Source: Stutzerimonas kunmingensis (GTDB taxonomy: Bacteria; Pseudomonadota; Gammaproteobacteria; Pseudomonadales; Pseudomonadaceae). From it: DNA of 64,000 nt. The stretch is from assembly GCF_900114065.1 (NCBI RefSeq), contig NZ_FORS01000010.1:62001-126000 (forward strand), read 5' to 3'. The translations under genes and the position numbers were made by a program. Of this stretch, positions 21,713-31,126 are shown piece after piece (the first letter of the stretch is position 1; each line of letters begins with the position of its first letter). The notes beneath the pieces are model-generated. The model searched no databases and was not told the origin of the DNA. It worked only from the letters and a program-made list of their open reading frames with translations.

Positions 21713-21767
21713 AGACCGGCGGCGAATTCGTTTGAACGCCTCAGCGCCGCCTCGGTCGCAGTTGTAA

Positions 21768-21789
21768 AGCGCCGTAACAAAGCGGCGCT
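21768..21789. repeat. hairpin downstream of aceK
   Basis: Inverted repeat AGCGCCG-N8-CGGCGCT, 56 bp after the aceK stop. It could terminate or stabilise the aceK transcript; there is no T-run. Confidence 0.35.
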
Positions 21790-21905
21790 CCATTCGGGGA
21801 TTGCGCTTGCAAAGGGCACGAGCGCCGGAGCCAAAGTTGAATTATGCTGTCCACGAAGCCCGCATGGCTCCGATGTAGCCCGTTATTTCGCAGGAGGGTG
21901 TGACC

Positions 21906-22028
21906 ATGAAAGCAAGGCTCAACGAGATGTTCTGGAAGTTGGCGGTCGCTCTTGGTTTGATCGAACCGCCTCGTATGCAACCTATACCGGTACGTGCCCC
22001 GCGCGAGCAGGATCACCGTCGCCGCTGA
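21906..22028 (+). CDS. small basic protein of 40 residues, function unknown
   Basis: ATG at 21906, stop TGA at 22026-22028, with a strong RBS (CAGGAGGG, 9 bases upstream). The product starts MKARLNEMFWKLAVALGL, a possible short amphipathic helix, then a proline-rich part (IEPPRMQPIPV) and a basic end (REQDHRRR). The quality of the RBS and the ordered composition favour a real gene. I recognise no domain. It lies between aceK and a convergent GST gene with its own upstream space. Confidence 0.55.
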   Translation: MKARLNEMFWKLAVALGLIEPPRMQPIPVRAPREQDHRRR

Positions 22029-22040
22029 GTTTGGTGGCGT

Positions 22041-22712
22041 CTACGCGGTGGGCAAGGCGGGTCCTCCGCGCTCCACGGCTCGTTTGTAAGCGGGCCGCTG
22101 CTGTATCCGCTGCAAAAAATCCATCAGGCGTGGGCGACTCTCGTCCAGGCCGGCTCTGGCATGGGCAGCTTCCAGCGGGAAGCTCATCTGTATATCCGCT
22201 GCGCTGAACGTGTTGCCTGCAAACCAGTCGGCCTTCTCCAGTTCCGCTTCCATGTAGTCGAGATGGGTCTTCAGTTGTGGCCCGATGAAGGCGCTGTTAG
22301 CGCCCTTGGCGATTGCGCGTGCGATGGGGCGAACAAAGAACGGCATCGGCCCATTGGCGACGCGGTCGAATACCAGCCGCAGTAGCAGTGGGGGCATCGC
22401 AGAGCCTTCCGCGTAGTGCATCCAGTAGCGAAAACGACGGTATTCTGGAGTGCCACTCTGCGGCATCAGGCGTCCGTTGCCATAGCGTTCCAGCAGGTAT
22501 TCGAGGATGGCTGCCGATTCGGCCAGCGTCAGGTCGTCGTCGGTGATCACCGGAGACTTGCCCAGTGGGTGTACGGCTTTCAGCTCTGCTGGCGCGAGCA
22601 TGGTCTTCGGATCGCGCGGGTAACGCTTCAGCTCGTAAAGCAGTTCCAGTTCTTCCAGCAGCCACAGGACGCGGTGCGAGCGGGAGTGGTTCAAATGGTG
22701 GACGGTGATCAT
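22041..22712 (-). CDS. glutathione S-transferase family protein
   Basis: 223 residues. The N-terminal thioredoxin-like domain (1-80) has HLNHSRSHRVLWLLEEL, the cis-proline segment GKSPVITDDD and the glutathione gamma-Glu contact LAESAAILEYL; the C-terminal domain is all-helical. Substrate unknown. The start follows GAGGAG on the minus strand. Divergent from the tapT gene (86-bp gap). Confidence 0.93.
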   Translation of the reverse strand: MITVHHLNHSRSHRVLWLLEELELLYELKRYPRDPKTMLAPAELKAVHPLGKSPVITDDDLTLAESAAILEYLLERYGNGRLMPQSGTPEYRRFRYWMHYAEGSAMPPLLLRLVFDRVANGPMPFFVRPIARAIAKGANSAFIGPQLKTHLDYMEAELEKADWFAGNTFSAADIQMSFPLEAAHARAGLDESRPRLMDFLQRIQQRPAYKRAVERGGPALPTA

Positions 22713-22798
22713 GCCTGCTCCTCATGCGGGGACGTCGCAAGCATAGTCGCTCTGCAGAGCAGTGGCCGTTATGGCAGACTCCGCCGCCGAGGTGAACC

Positions 22799-23383
22799 AT
22801 GTCCCGTCCACGATGCTCACGCTGCCAGCGCCCGTCTTCCCTGTGCCTTTGCGCGCTGATACCTGCGCTGGATAGCCTTACCCAGGTGCTCATCCTCCAG
22901 CATTCTAGTGAAGCGAATCATGCGCTCAATACGGCGCGCCTGGCCGCGTTGGGGCTGCGCAATGCAGAACTGCGGGTGGGCGAGCGCTTCGAGGACGATT
23001 GCGATGCCGCACGGCCGAGCTACCTGTTATTTCCCGGCGAAGATGCCATACCGCTAGGGAGTCTGGCCGATGCCGCCCAGCCCTTGCGCCTGATTGTGCC
23101 GGATGGCACCTGGCGGAAGGCGCGAAAGATTCTGCACGTCAATCCATGGCTGGCTGGGTTGCCGCGCGTTGCGCTGCCCCAGGGGCTGAGCTCCCGCTAT
23201 CGCTTGCGCAAGGCGCCGATGCCCGGCGTGTTGTCGACCATCGAGGCAATCGTTACGGCACTTGACCTACTGGAAAGTCCCAGCCGATTCGATGAGTTGC
23301 TCCGTCCATTCGACGCCTTGATCGAGGGGCAGATCGATGCGATGGGGAGGGAGGTATATCGGCGTAATCATGCCGACACCTAG
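22799..23383 (+). CDS. tapT: DTW-domain tRNA-uridine aminocarboxypropyltransferase
   Basis: 194 residues. The N-terminal zinc-type cysteines are Cys6, Cys9, Cys16 and Cys18 (C-x2-C-x6-C-x-C). The family motif is DGTW at 102-105 (VPDGTWRKARKIL), the DxTW signature for which the DTW family is named. TapT (YfiP) moves the aminocarboxypropyl group of SAM to U47 of tRNAs. Start supported by GAGGTGAACC. Confidence 0.92.
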   Translation: MSRPRCSRCQRPSSLCLCALIPALDSLTQVLILQHSSEANHALNTARLAALGLRNAELRVGERFEDDCDAARPSYLLFPGEDAIPLGSLADAAQPLRLIVPDGTWRKARKILHVNPWLAGLPRVALPQGLSSRYRLRKAPMPGVLSTIEAIVTALDLLESPSRFDELLRPFDALIEGQIDAMGREVYRRNHADT

Positions 23384-23423
23384 AAGTTAGCGAGCGAAAG
23401 CGCTACGGCCGTGCGGAGCTGAT

Positions 23424-23840
23424 TTATCTGACACCAGTGTCGTTGCTGACCAATGTCTTCTGCCTGAGGATGTAGAGCGTCACGAGCGTCGCGCTCAGCA
23501 GCATCCCGATGCGGGCCCAGACCAGTGGCACCAGCCAGCAGGATATGCCGATGCTGATCCACATGGTAGCAATGGCGTACACCTTGCCCTTGAGCGGAAT
23601 ACCGTTCCCTTCCAGGTAGTCATGGAACCACGGGCCGAGCCGTGGGTGGCCTACCAGCCAGTCATAGAAACGTTGCGAGCTACGTACGAAGCAGGCCGCG
23701 GCCAGCAGCAGGAATGGCGTGGTCGGCAGGACGGGCAGGAAGATGCCGACGACGCCCAGCACAACGGCCAGCCAGCCGACGCCGAGCAGGATCGATCGGA
23801 TCAGAGGGTTGCGATGCTGCCGGATATCGCGATGGGCCAT
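23424..23840 (-). CDS. ybaN: YbaN-type DUF454 inner-membrane protein
   Basis: 138 residues with two hydrophobic hairpins (about 20-60 and 95-128). The DUF454 signature is present: GWLAVVLGVVGIFLPVLPTTPFLLLAA and the conserved CFVRSS, followed by FYDWLVGHPRLGPWF. Family function unknown. Its ATG begins four bases after the stop of a small ORF, suggesting a minus-strand operon with that ORF and the UPF0149 gene. Confidence 0.92.
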   Translation of the reverse strand: MAHRDIRQHRNPLIRSILLGVGWLAVVLGVVGIFLPVLPTTPFLLLAAACFVRSSQRFYDWLVGHPRLGPWFHDYLEGNGIPLKGKVYAIATMWISIGISCWLVPLVWARIGMLLSATLVTLYILRQKTLVSNDTGVR

Positions 23841-23844
23841 GGTG

Positions 23845-24048
23845 CTAGTCAGCCCGCTTTTTCGATTTGCTGCGGCCTGTGCTCGGCTGGTTCACGTCAG
23901 CGTCGTCAGGTATTCGCGATGGGCATCGAGATGTGCAGAACAAAGCCTTTCCCTCCTGTGGTGCCAGCCAGCGGGACAGGTCCGGCAGTAGGGCGACGCG
24001 CCGGGACTGGGTTCCGGTCGCATCGTCGCTGGCGGGCGTGACGCCCAC
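23845..24048 (-). CDS. possible 67-residue protein between UPF0149 and ybaN genes
   Basis: Starts at a GTG (24046-24048) 27 bp after the UPF0149 stop and ends with TAG four bases before the ybaN ATG. The product has no membrane segment; it reads LLPDLSRWLAPQEG, contains a FCTSRCPSR pair of cysteines, and ends in a basic KSKKRAD tail. Filling the gap so exactly, and in the operon direction, argues for a real gene; there is no clear RBS, and the GTG start is uncertain. Confidence 0.45.
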   Translation of the reverse strand: MGVTPASDDATGTQSRRVALLPDLSRWLAPQEGKALFCTSRCPSRIPDDADVNQPSTGRSKSKKRAD

Positions 24049-24075
24049 CTTGGCGCTTGGCCTCGTTGCAGCCGG

Positions 24076-24663
24076 TCAGTGGCGGCGCGGCTTGAGCAGG
24101 GCCGGTTTTTCCTCGGGAGCGTGGCAGATCAGATACAGGGCCGTCAGCAGCTCGGGGATCTGCGCCACCATTTCGTCGACCAGCTCAGGGTTGTCGGCGA
24201 TATCGGCGAATTCCGGTTGCTCGTCGAACAGGCCCGAACCGACCATGATCGGCAGCAGCAGCTCGCTGACTTCCTCTTCGGAGTCCTCGAACCAGACCGC
24301 CTCGCGCATGAACACGCCTTCCATGAAGCCGATGCACCAACCGCGCAGATCGGATTCGTCCGGCTCCTCACCCAGGTCCAGGTCGCACGGCAGTTCCATG
24401 TCCTCGTCACTGGCCAGTTGACGGGCAATGTGTGCCTTGAGCTGAACCAGCGTCGCCTCGATGGCTTCGCGCTCGGTGTCGTCCTTGTACTTGGGGGGTT
24501 CGGAGAACAGTGCGTCGATCCACTCACGCTCGGGCACCTGTTCGGAGCAGATACACAGCGCTGTCAGGTAGCCATGGGCGGCGATGTAATCCAGTGCTTC
24601 CTCGTGCAGATCATCTGCATCAAGAAAGACTTGCAGGCGGGCGAGTTGCTCGGCGAATGACAT
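24076..24663 (-). CDS. UPF0149 (YecA/YgfB) family protein
   Basis: 195 residues, acidic and helical. It has family features: LSGWCIGF-like segment ([18 protein letters not shown]), two acidic stretches and a C-terminal [20 protein letters not shown]. It lacks the C-terminal SEC-C zinc motif found in E. coli YecA. Function unknown. Divergent from recQ, with promoters in the 160-bp gap. Confidence 0.88.
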   Translation of the reverse strand: MSFAEQLARLQVFLDADDLHEEALDYIAAHGYLTALCICSEQVPEREWIDALFSEPPKYKDDTEREAIEATLVQLKAHIARQLASDEDMELPCDLDLGEEPDESDLRGWCIGFMEGVFMREAVWFEDSEEEVSELLLPIMVGSGLFDEQPEFADIADNPELVDEMVAQIPELLTALYLICHAPEEKPALLKPRRH

Positions 24664-24770
24664 CGGGAACTACCTTGGGGGCTGGAAGACAACCCGGATT
24701 CTAGACGAGGCGCGGGGCGCAGGCTACTCGTGCCTTCGGATGACGCCTCGTCCGTATTGGCCGCGCGATC

Positions 24771-24799
24771 CTGAACTCGACGGTTCGCTCGCGTATACT
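24771..24799 (+). promoter_or_regulatory. putative sigma-70 promoter of recQ
   Basis: CTGAAC (24771-24776), a 17-base spacer, TATACT (24794-24799). The -10 box matches five of six consensus bases; the -35 is weak. It ends 24 bases before the chosen recQ ATG, so it also argues against the longer in-frame start at 24740. Confidence 0.5.
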
Positions 24800-24823
24800 G
24801 CGCGCCTTGTTTCGGAGACCGGC

Positions 24824-26947
24824 ATGCTCGACCAGGCACAGCGCATCCTAAAAGACGTTTTCGGCTACGACGCGTTTCGTGGCAACCAGGGCGCGATCAT
24901 CGAGCGTGTCGGCAGTGGCGGCGATGCGCTGGTACTGATGCCGACCGGCGGCGGCAAATCCCTGTGCTACCAGGTTCCGGCGCTCTTGCGCGAAGGACTG
25001 GCAGTGGTGGTGTCCCCGCTGATCGCGCTGATGGACGACCAGGTCGCGACACTCGAAGAGCTGGGTGTCTCGGCCGTTGCGCTCAACTCGACGCTGAGCG
25101 CCGATGAGCAGCGCGACATTGCCGAGCGCATTCGGCGCAACGAGATCAAGATGCTCTATCTCGCGCCTGAGCGCCTGGTTCAGCCACGTATGCTGGCGTT
25201 TCTGCAGCGGCTCGAGATTGCGGTGTTTGCCATCGACGAAGCCCATTGCGTGTCCCAGTGGGGGCATGATTTCCGTCCCGAGTACATGCAGCTGGGCCAG
25301 TTGGCCGAGCTGTTTCCCGGTGTGCCACGTATCGCGCTGACCGCTACGGCGGACAAGCGGACGCGGGAAGAAATCGTTCAGCGTCTGCATCTGGAAAACG
25401 CCGAACGGTTTCTCTCCAGTTTCGACCGACCGAACATCTTCTATCGCATCGTGCCCAAGGAGCAGCCGCGCAAGCAGCTGCTGGGTTTTCTCGCCGAACG
25501 CCGCGGCGATGCCGGCATCGTCTATTGCATGTCGCGCAAGAAAGTCGATGACCTGGCCGCGTTCCTCAGCGAGCAGGGCTTTCCGGCGTTGCCTTACCAC
25601 GCGGGCCTGCCCAACGAGCTGCGCGCCTATCACCAGAAGCGCTTCCTCAACGAGGAAGGCTTGATCATGGTCGCAACCATCGCTTTCGGCATGGGGATCG
25701 ACAAGCCCAACGTGCGCTTCGTCGCCCACCTCGATCTGCCCAAGTCGCTGGAAGCGTACTATCAGGAAACCGGACGGGCAGGGCGCGACGGGTTGCCTGC
25801 CGATGCCTGGATGGCCTATGGCCTGCAGGATGTGATCTTCCTCAAACAGATGCTCAACAACTCCGAGGGTGATGAGCGGCACAAGCGGGTCGAGCAGCAC
25901 AAGCTCGATGCCATGCTGGCGCTTTGCGAGGAAACCCGCTGCCGGCGCCAGGCGCTGCTCGCGTATTTCGATGAGGAGCTGCCCAACCCCTGTGGTCATT
26001 GCGACAACTGCGTCGATGGCGTGCAGACCTGGAATGCCACCGAGCCCGCTCGGCAGGCGCTATCGGCGATCTACCGCAGCGGCCAGCGTTACGGTGTCGG
26101 CCATCTGGTGGACATCCTCCTCGGACGGGACAACGACAAGGTCCGTGGTCTGGGCCATCAGCATTTGTCGGTGTTCGGTATGGGCAAGGCGCTGGCCGAG
26201 GCCGAATGGCGTTCGCTGTTCCGCCAGTTGGTGGCGCGCGGCCTGGCAGACGTCGACCTCGAGGGTTTCGGCGGGTTGCGTCTGAGCGACAGCTGTCGGC
26301 CATTGCTGCGTGGAGAGGTTAGCCTGGAACTTCGCCGCGATCTGACCAGCAAGGCGCCGAAGCCGGCAGCCAGTGCCGCCAGCCAGTTGGTGCGCAGCGA
26401 GGAGCGGGAAACCTGGGAAGCGCTGCGCACCTTGCGCCGCAAGCTGGCCGAAGAACACGGTGTGCCGCCGTATGTGATCTTCCCGGATGCCACGTTGCTG
26501 GAAATGCTGCGCAGCCAGCCGGCCTCGCTGTCGGACATGGCCACCATCAGTGGTGTCGGCGCGCGCAAGCTGGAGCGCTACGGCCAGGCCTTCCTGGAGG
26601 TCCTGCAAGGCAGCGTCGAAGTGGCGAAGTCACCTGCCGATCTGCGACACGAGTTGATCACACTGGCGCGCGCCGGCATGACGCCTGCGCAGATCGCGCG
26701 TCAGCTCGACTGCAGTGAGAAGAATGTTTACGCAATGCTCGCCGAGGCCATCGGTCTGCAACAGTTGAGCCTGGAACAGGCGCTGGACCTGCCCGAGGAC
26801 CTGCTTGGGGAAATCCAGGAGGCCTTTCTCGACGGCGAGGGCGAGCTGCCGCCGGTAAGCGCCGTGGCCGAGCAGTTCGCCGGACGAGTACCCGAACAGG
26901 TGCTTTATTGCGTGCGTGCCGCGCTGCAGGTCGAGTTCGAATTGTAA
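24824..26947 (+). CDS. recQ: ATP-dependent DNA helicase RecQ
   Basis: 707 residues from the ATG at 24824 (RBS CGGAGACC). Helicase core: TGGGKS at 41-46, DEAH at 138-141 with the aromatic-rich loop [12 protein letters not shown], and motif [12 protein letters not shown]. The RQC zinc site has CEETRCRR and CGHCDNC; the HRDC domain is near 505-580 ([20 protein letters not shown]). About 100 further residues ([21 protein letters not shown]) form a helical, HTH-like tail that the 609-residue E. coli protein does not have. It unwinds DNA 3' to 5' in the RecF recombination route. Confidence 0.96.
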   Translation: MLDQAQRILKDVFGYDAFRGNQGAIIERVGSGGDALVLMPTGGGKSLCYQVPALLREGLAVVVSPLIALMDDQVATLEELGVSAVALNSTLSADEQRDIAERIRRNEIKMLYLAPERLVQPRMLAFLQRLEIAVFAIDEAHCVSQWGHDFRPEYMQLGQLAELFPGVPRIALTATADKRTREEIVQRLHLENAERFLSSFDRPNIFYRIVPKEQPRKQLLGFLAERRGDAGIVYCMSRKKVDDLAAFLSEQGFPALPYHAGLPNELRAYHQKRFLNEEGLIMVATIAFGMGIDKPNVRFVAHLDLPKSLEAYYQETGRAGRDGLPADAWMAYGLQDVIFLKQMLNNSEGDERHKRVEQHKLDAMLALCEETRCRRQALLAYFDEELPNPCGHCDNCVDGVQTWNATEPARQALSAIYRSGQRYGVGHLVDILLGRDNDKVRGLGHQHLSVFGMGKALAEAEWRSLFRQLVARGLADVDLEGFGGLRLSDSCRPLLRGEVSLELRRDLTSKAPKPAASAASQLVRSEERETWEALRTLRRKLAEEHGVPPYVIFPDATLLEMLRSQPASLSDMATISGVGARKLERYGQAFLEVLQGSVEVAKSPADLRHELITLARAGMTPAQIARQLDCSEKNVYAMLAEAIGLQQLSLEQALDLPEDLLGEIQEAFLDGEGELPPVSAVAEQFAGRVPEQVLYCVRAALQVEFEL

Positions 26948-27095
26948 CCGGGTGCATCCTGTGGCTCGGCTTGAAGCGGCTGCGCCGGCGGGCGCCTGCC
27001 GGGCTATAACTTCCACCGTGCCATCATTACGACTTCTGTCGCTCGATCAGGGTTCGAAGGTCGTCTTGCCTGCTTTCCAGAGCTGTGGTTAGCTC

Positions 27096-27108
27096 ACTAA
27101 TAATTAGT
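27096..27108. promoter_or_regulatory. palindromic operator upstream of a MarR-family gene
   Basis: ACTAATAATTAGT is a perfect odd-centred palindrome (6-bp arms, one central base), 20 bases before the regulator's ATG. MarR/SlyA proteins bind AT-rich palindromes of this kind, so self-regulation is likely. Confidence 0.6.
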
Positions 27109-27128
27109 TTTTGCAGGAATGGCCGTAC

Positions 27129-27560
27129 ATGTACGCCGAGCAACATCGCTTTGCCATGCAATTGGCGCAACTTTCTCGTGGCTGGCGCGCTGAACTGGAT
27201 CGACGCCTGGCTGATCTCGGACTCTCGCAGGCGCGCTGGCTGGTGCTGTTGCACCTAGCCCGTTTCGATCACGAACCCACCCAGCGCGAGCTGGCCCAAA
27301 GCGTTGCCGTTGAAGGGCCGACGCTGGCCCGCTTGCTCGATAGTCTCGAAGCGCAGGGGCTGGTGCATCGCAAGGCGTCTGCAGAGGATCGCCGGGCCAA
27401 ACGTATTTCCCTGGGTGCGCCGGCACGGCCGCTGATCGAGAAGATCGAGGCGATTTCCACACAGGTGCGTCAGGAAGCCTTTGCCGGGATCGACGAGGAA
27501 GATCTGCGCAAGTGCCAGCAGGTGCATGCACGGATCCTGGCCAATCTCGACCGGCGCTGA
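27129..27560 (+). CDS. MarR/SlyA-family transcriptional regulator
   Basis: 143 residues from the ATG at 27129 (MYAEQHRFAMQLAQL); an upstream in-frame start at 27111 would put the operator closer still. The winged helix is residues about 35-105, with recognition helix TQRELAQSVAVEGPTLARLLDSLEAQGLV and wing KASAEDRRAKRI. Regulators of this family respond to phenolics or redox signals and often control efflux or virulence. The neighbouring gene plpD is convergent. Targets unknown. Confidence 0.92.
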   Translation: MYAEQHRFAMQLAQLSRGWRAELDRRLADLGLSQARWLVLLHLARFDHEPTQRELAQSVAVEGPTLARLLDSLEAQGLVHRKASAEDRRAKRISLGAPARPLIEKIEAISTQVRQEAFAGIDEEDLRKCQQVHARILANLDRR

Positions 27561-27579
27561 TCCAGGCCGGGCACGCCGG

Positions 27580-29766
27580 CTAGAAGCTGCGCCCCAGATT
27601 CATGTACAGCGCTTGTTCCTCCTCGTCATTGAAGCCGTAGCCGAAGTTCAGTGGCCCCAGTGGCGTGTCGTAGCCGAGAAAGATGCTCGCGGCGTTGATA
27701 TAGCCGCTGTCGAAGGCGTTGTCGGCATTCCAGGCGCGACCGCGCTCCAGTGATCCACCGAGATAGAGCGGGAAGTCCAGCGGCTGAAACGCTCGCGGCG
27801 TCACGCGACGGTAGTACACCATGCGCGCCAGGCTGACGTTCTGGCCGGCCAGGGCATCCTGACGGAAGCCCGACAGCTGACGCGCGCCGCCAAGCAGAAA
27901 GCTCGACGTCACCACTTCCGCGTCGTCCAGCGTGCGACCGTAGCGCCCACCAAGCACCCAGGTGTTGGCACCGTGACTGAGTGCCTTGTCCAGCTTGAGG
28001 TGCCACTGTCGGTAACGCTGGTCCGAACTCAGGCTGGGGTCGTACTGACGCATGGTCAGGCGGATATCCTCGCCTTCGCGGGGAAAGTCGATGTTGTCGA
28101 GAGTGTCGAACGAGTACTGCAGCTCGTAGTAGCCCTCGGTAAAGCTGAAGTCGGGTAGATCCTGTTCGCCGATTCGCACATCGGCCTCACCCCAGGCCTG
28201 GCCGATTCCAAAGCGGATCTCGCCATTGTTGGCGATCTGCCTGCCGAGATTGAAACCGTAGCCGTAGCGTTGCAGGCGGTACTCGGCAATCGGATCGTTG
28301 TCGAGAATGGACTCGACGTTCTGCGCTTCGACGAACAGATTCGGCGCGACGAACCAGCGCGAGCCGGCATCCAGTGGCTGGTAGAACTCGCTGTAGAGTT
28401 CCTGCCGATCACCCAGCTGCAGGCGGGTAAGCCACTCGGCACCCAGTTCGTTGATGCCGTTCTTCCGATAACTCGCACCGAGGTTGAATACGCTGTCGCC
28501 GCGGAAGTCGTCGGACAGGCTCAGGCCCAGTCGCAGGTAATCGGTGCCGGTGCGCTTCTCGCGGGCGTTGATGACCAACGTATTGCCGAGCTTGCCGCGT
28601 TGAACGCGATATTCCACGCGCTCGAAATAGTCCAGGCCATAGAGGGTGCCCATGTCCTTCTGCAGGTCCTCCAGATCCAGCGGTTCACCGAGTGGCTGGC
28701 GGACATGCCGGCGGATCACCGCATCGCTGACCTTCGAGTCGTTCTCCACCCTAATAGCGGTGATGACTGGTGTTCGCGGGTCGCTGGAGCGCGCAAGGCT
28801 CAGTGCCGGATTGCCACCGGTGGTGATGCGCATTTCGGCAAGACGTCCCTCCAGAGCCAACGTGGCACGGTAGCCGGCATCGACCAGCTGTTCGGCGCGG
28901 GCGAAGTCGGTGGAGCCGTAAGCGGCCAACGGCGGCTGGATCAGAAGGTCCTGCGACTGCAGGGTGGCCAGCTGCGCTTCGGAGTTGCGGCGGGTCATCA
29001 TGGTGGTGGTCTGGTTGAGCACGTCGACTACTGTCAGCAATTCCTTGCGCGGCTTGAGCGGCGTGCCGATGTCCACCACGATCAGGCGGTCGACGCCCAT
29101 GTCGCGTGCCACGTCCATCGGGATGTTGTCGACCATGCCGCCATCCACCAGCAGGCGGCCGTCCAGCTCCACCGGTGCGAACACGGCCGGAATCGACATG
29201 CTGGCGCGAATCACCTGGGGCAGGTGGCCGCTGCGAAAGACCACCTTTTCATCGTTGGCAATATCCGTGGCCACCGCACGGAAGGGGATCGGCAGCTGGT
29301 CGAAGTCGCGGGTGTCGCTGGCGTGCACCAGCAGGCGCTCGAGCAGCAGCGCGAGGTTCTGCCCTTGAATCACGCCCAGCGGCAGGCCGAGGCTGCCGTC
29401 GTCGCGGAAGCTGAGCTTCTGCTTGATGAGGAAATCACGGTCGTCCTGCTTGCGGCGGTAGGGGATGTCCTGGCGCGGCGGATCGTCGGACAGCACTTGC
29501 TGCCAGTCGAGGGTCAATGCCAGGCGCTCGAGTTCGGCAACGCTGTAGCCTGCTGCGTATAACCCGCCGACGACCGCGCCCATGCTGGTGCCGGCGATGG
29601 CGTCGATGCGTACGCCTTGCTCTTCCAGCGCCTTGAGCACGCCGACATGAGCCAGCCCGCGCGCCGCACCGCCAGACAGGACGAGCCCGGTCTTCGGCTG
29701 AGCCGGCTCGGCGAACAGCGGCGGCAGGGTTAACAGCATCAGCAGGGAAACGAACAGGCGGAGCAT
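27580..29766 (-). CDS. plpD: PlpD-type patatin phospholipase, type Vd autotransporter
   Basis: 728 residues from the ATG at 29766; an upstream extension in frame overlaps the opposite gene and has no signal peptide. Order: signal peptide (1-19, ends PPLFA), patatin domain (about 25-315) with oxyanion motif GGAARG (32-37), nucleophile Ser61 in GTSMG and DGGMVDNIP with the dyad aspartate, then a POTRA domain (about 325-410) and a C-terminal 16-strand barrel ending in MNLGRSF. The P. aeruginosa homologue is a lipase that secretes itself through its own barrel. Confidence 0.95.
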   Translation of the reverse strand: MLRLFVSLLMLLTLPPLFAEPAQPKTGLVLSGGAARGLAHVGVLKALEEQGVRIDAIAGTSMGAVVGGLYAAGYSVAELERLALTLDWQQVLSDDPPRQDIPYRRKQDDRDFLIKQKLSFRDDGSLGLPLGVIQGQNLALLLERLLVHASDTRDFDQLPIPFRAVATDIANDEKVVFRSGHLPQVIRASMSIPAVFAPVELDGRLLVDGGMVDNIPMDVARDMGVDRLIVVDIGTPLKPRKELLTVVDVLNQTTTMMTRRNSEAQLATLQSQDLLIQPPLAAYGSTDFARAEQLVDAGYRATLALEGRLAEMRITTGGNPALSLARSSDPRTPVITAIRVENDSKVSDAVIRRHVRQPLGEPLDLEDLQKDMGTLYGLDYFERVEYRVQRGKLGNTLVINAREKRTGTDYLRLGLSLSDDFRGDSVFNLGASYRKNGINELGAEWLTRLQLGDRQELYSEFYQPLDAGSRWFVAPNLFVEAQNVESILDNDPIAEYRLQRYGYGFNLGRQIANNGEIRFGIGQAWGEADVRIGEQDLPDFSFTEGYYELQYSFDTLDNIDFPREGEDIRLTMRQYDPSLSSDQRYRQWHLKLDKALSHGANTWVLGGRYGRTLDDAEVVTSSFLLGGARQLSGFRQDALAGQNVSLARMVYYRRVTPRAFQPLDFPLYLGGSLERGRAWNADNAFDSGYINAASIFLGYDTPLGPLNFGYGFNDEEEQALYMNLGRSF

Positions 29767-29835
29767 GGCTGAACCGGGGAAGGGTGGAGAGGCGGCTATT
29801 ATAGGCTGCCGTATCTCCCTTCGGAGCTGTCCTGA

Positions 29836-30117
29836 ATGACCGCAAGCAAACCGGAAATCGTCATTACGTATTGCACCCAGTGTCAGTGGCTGCTGCGTGC
29901 TGCCTGGCTCGCACAGGAGCTGCTGTCGACCTTTGCCGATGACCTGGGCCGCGTGTGTCTGGTGCCCGCCACAGGCGGAACCTTCCATATCAGCTGCGAT
30001 GGCGTGCAGATCTGGGAGCGCAAGCTCGACGGCGGTTTTCCCGAGGCGAAGGAGCTCAAGCAGCGCGTGCGTGATCGCATCGACCCGCAGCGCTCGTTGG
30101 GGCATAACGACCGCTGA
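29836..30117 (+). CDS. SelT/SelW/SelH (Rdx) family redox protein
   Basis: 93 residues. The thioredoxin-like redox motif is C-x2-C at Cys13 and Cys16 (TYCTQCQWLL), with conserved FEIS-like GGTFHISCDG and LDGGFPEAKELKQRVRD. In animal selenoproteins the second position of the motif is selenocysteine; here both are Cys. Role unproven in bacteria, presumed thiol redox. RBS CGGAG. Its stop lies four bases from the end of a convergent transporter gene. Confidence 0.93.
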   Translation: MTASKPEIVITYCTQCQWLLRAAWLAQELLSTFADDLGRVCLVPATGGTFHISCDGVQIWERKLDGGFPEAKELKQRVRDRIDPQRSLGHNDR

Positions 30118-30120
30118 GCG

Positions 30121-30999
30121 TCAGCTGGCCAGTTTCGGAACGACACTCGGCGGGCTTTTCAAGCGGCTGGTAACCACGCTGGCGATGATGATCAAGGCGC
30201 CGCCGAGCAGCATGCGTAGCGTCGGCTGCTCGCCGAACAGCCACCAGGCGAAGGCGATGCCGTAGACCGGTTCGAGAGCGAAGATCACCGACGTCGTGCG
30301 CGCCTTCAGGACCCGCAGGCTAGCGACGAACAGGCTGTGTGCGAGTCCGGTGCAGAGCACGCCGAGCAGAGCAAGCCAGAGCCAGTCCTGCGCGGGTATC
30401 GCAGGTATCGCCGACCAGCAGAATGGCAGCAGGGCTGCGAGGATCGCCAGGTTCTGCCAGAGCGCCGAGCGAACCGGATCGAGGCCGCGGGTGACGGCAC
30501 GGTTGAGCAGCGACAGGAGCGCGAACAGCAGGCCGGAAAGCACACCGTAGAGCAATCCGGCAGTCGGTCCGCTGCTCAGATCGAACGCCGGCGCGACAAG
30601 CAGCAGGCCGGCACAGACCAGCCCGACCATGGCGAACTCGATGGCGCGGGTGCGTTCGCGGAACAACAGGCCTTCGAGCAGCACGGTGAAGGCGGGGAAG
30701 CTGGCAAAGCCTAGGGTTGCAATGCCGACGCCAGCGATCTTCACTGCGATGAAGAACGTCAACCAGTGCGCACCCAGCAACAGCCCGCCCAAGGCCAGAC
30801 CGCCACGCTGCCGCCAGTTTGGCGTCGCCCCGCTGGGCCGCAGCAACTGCGCCACCAGCAGCAGGGCCAACACGGCGAACAGTGCACGACCAAAGGTGAT
30901 GATCAGCGCCGAGCTTTCGGCCAGTTTTCCGAGCACGCCGGACAGGCCGAACATCAGCGCGCCGAGATGGATGGCCAACAGCGCGTTGCGCGGCGTCAT
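30121..30999 (-). CDS. DMT-superfamily (EamA) transporter
   Basis: 292 residues from the ATG at 30999 (GGAT upstream; an upstream in-frame GTG is also possible). About ten membrane helices in two EamA repeats (MFGLSGVLGKL; FALEPVYGIAFAWWLFGEQP, a signature near the end of the second repeat). Substrate not deducible. An AraC-type regulator lies immediately upstream on the same strand (127-bp gap) and may control it. Confidence 0.9.
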   Translation of the reverse strand: MTPRNALLAIHLGALMFGLSGVLGKLAESSALIITFGRALFAVLALLLVAQLLRPSGATPNWRQRGGLALGGLLLGAHWLTFFIAVKIAGVGIATLGFASFPAFTVLLEGLLFRERTRAIEFAMVGLVCAGLLLVAPAFDLSSGPTAGLLYGVLSGLLFALLSLLNRAVTRGLDPVRSALWQNLAILAALLPFCWSAIPAIPAQDWLWLALLGVLCTGLAHSLFVASLRVLKARTTSVIFALEPVYGIAFAWWLFGEQPTLRMLLGGALIIIASVVTSRLKSPPSVVPKLAS

Positions 31000-31126
31000 G
31001 GAACGATCCACCCGAGCGAGTGGTGTGTGCGTGAAGTGGCGGGGAAAAAAAAGAGTGGGGTCATGGCTACCTGAACCTTGCGAATCAGGACCATGCTAGG
31101 CCGTGGCTTGGAGTGTGTCTGTCGCG

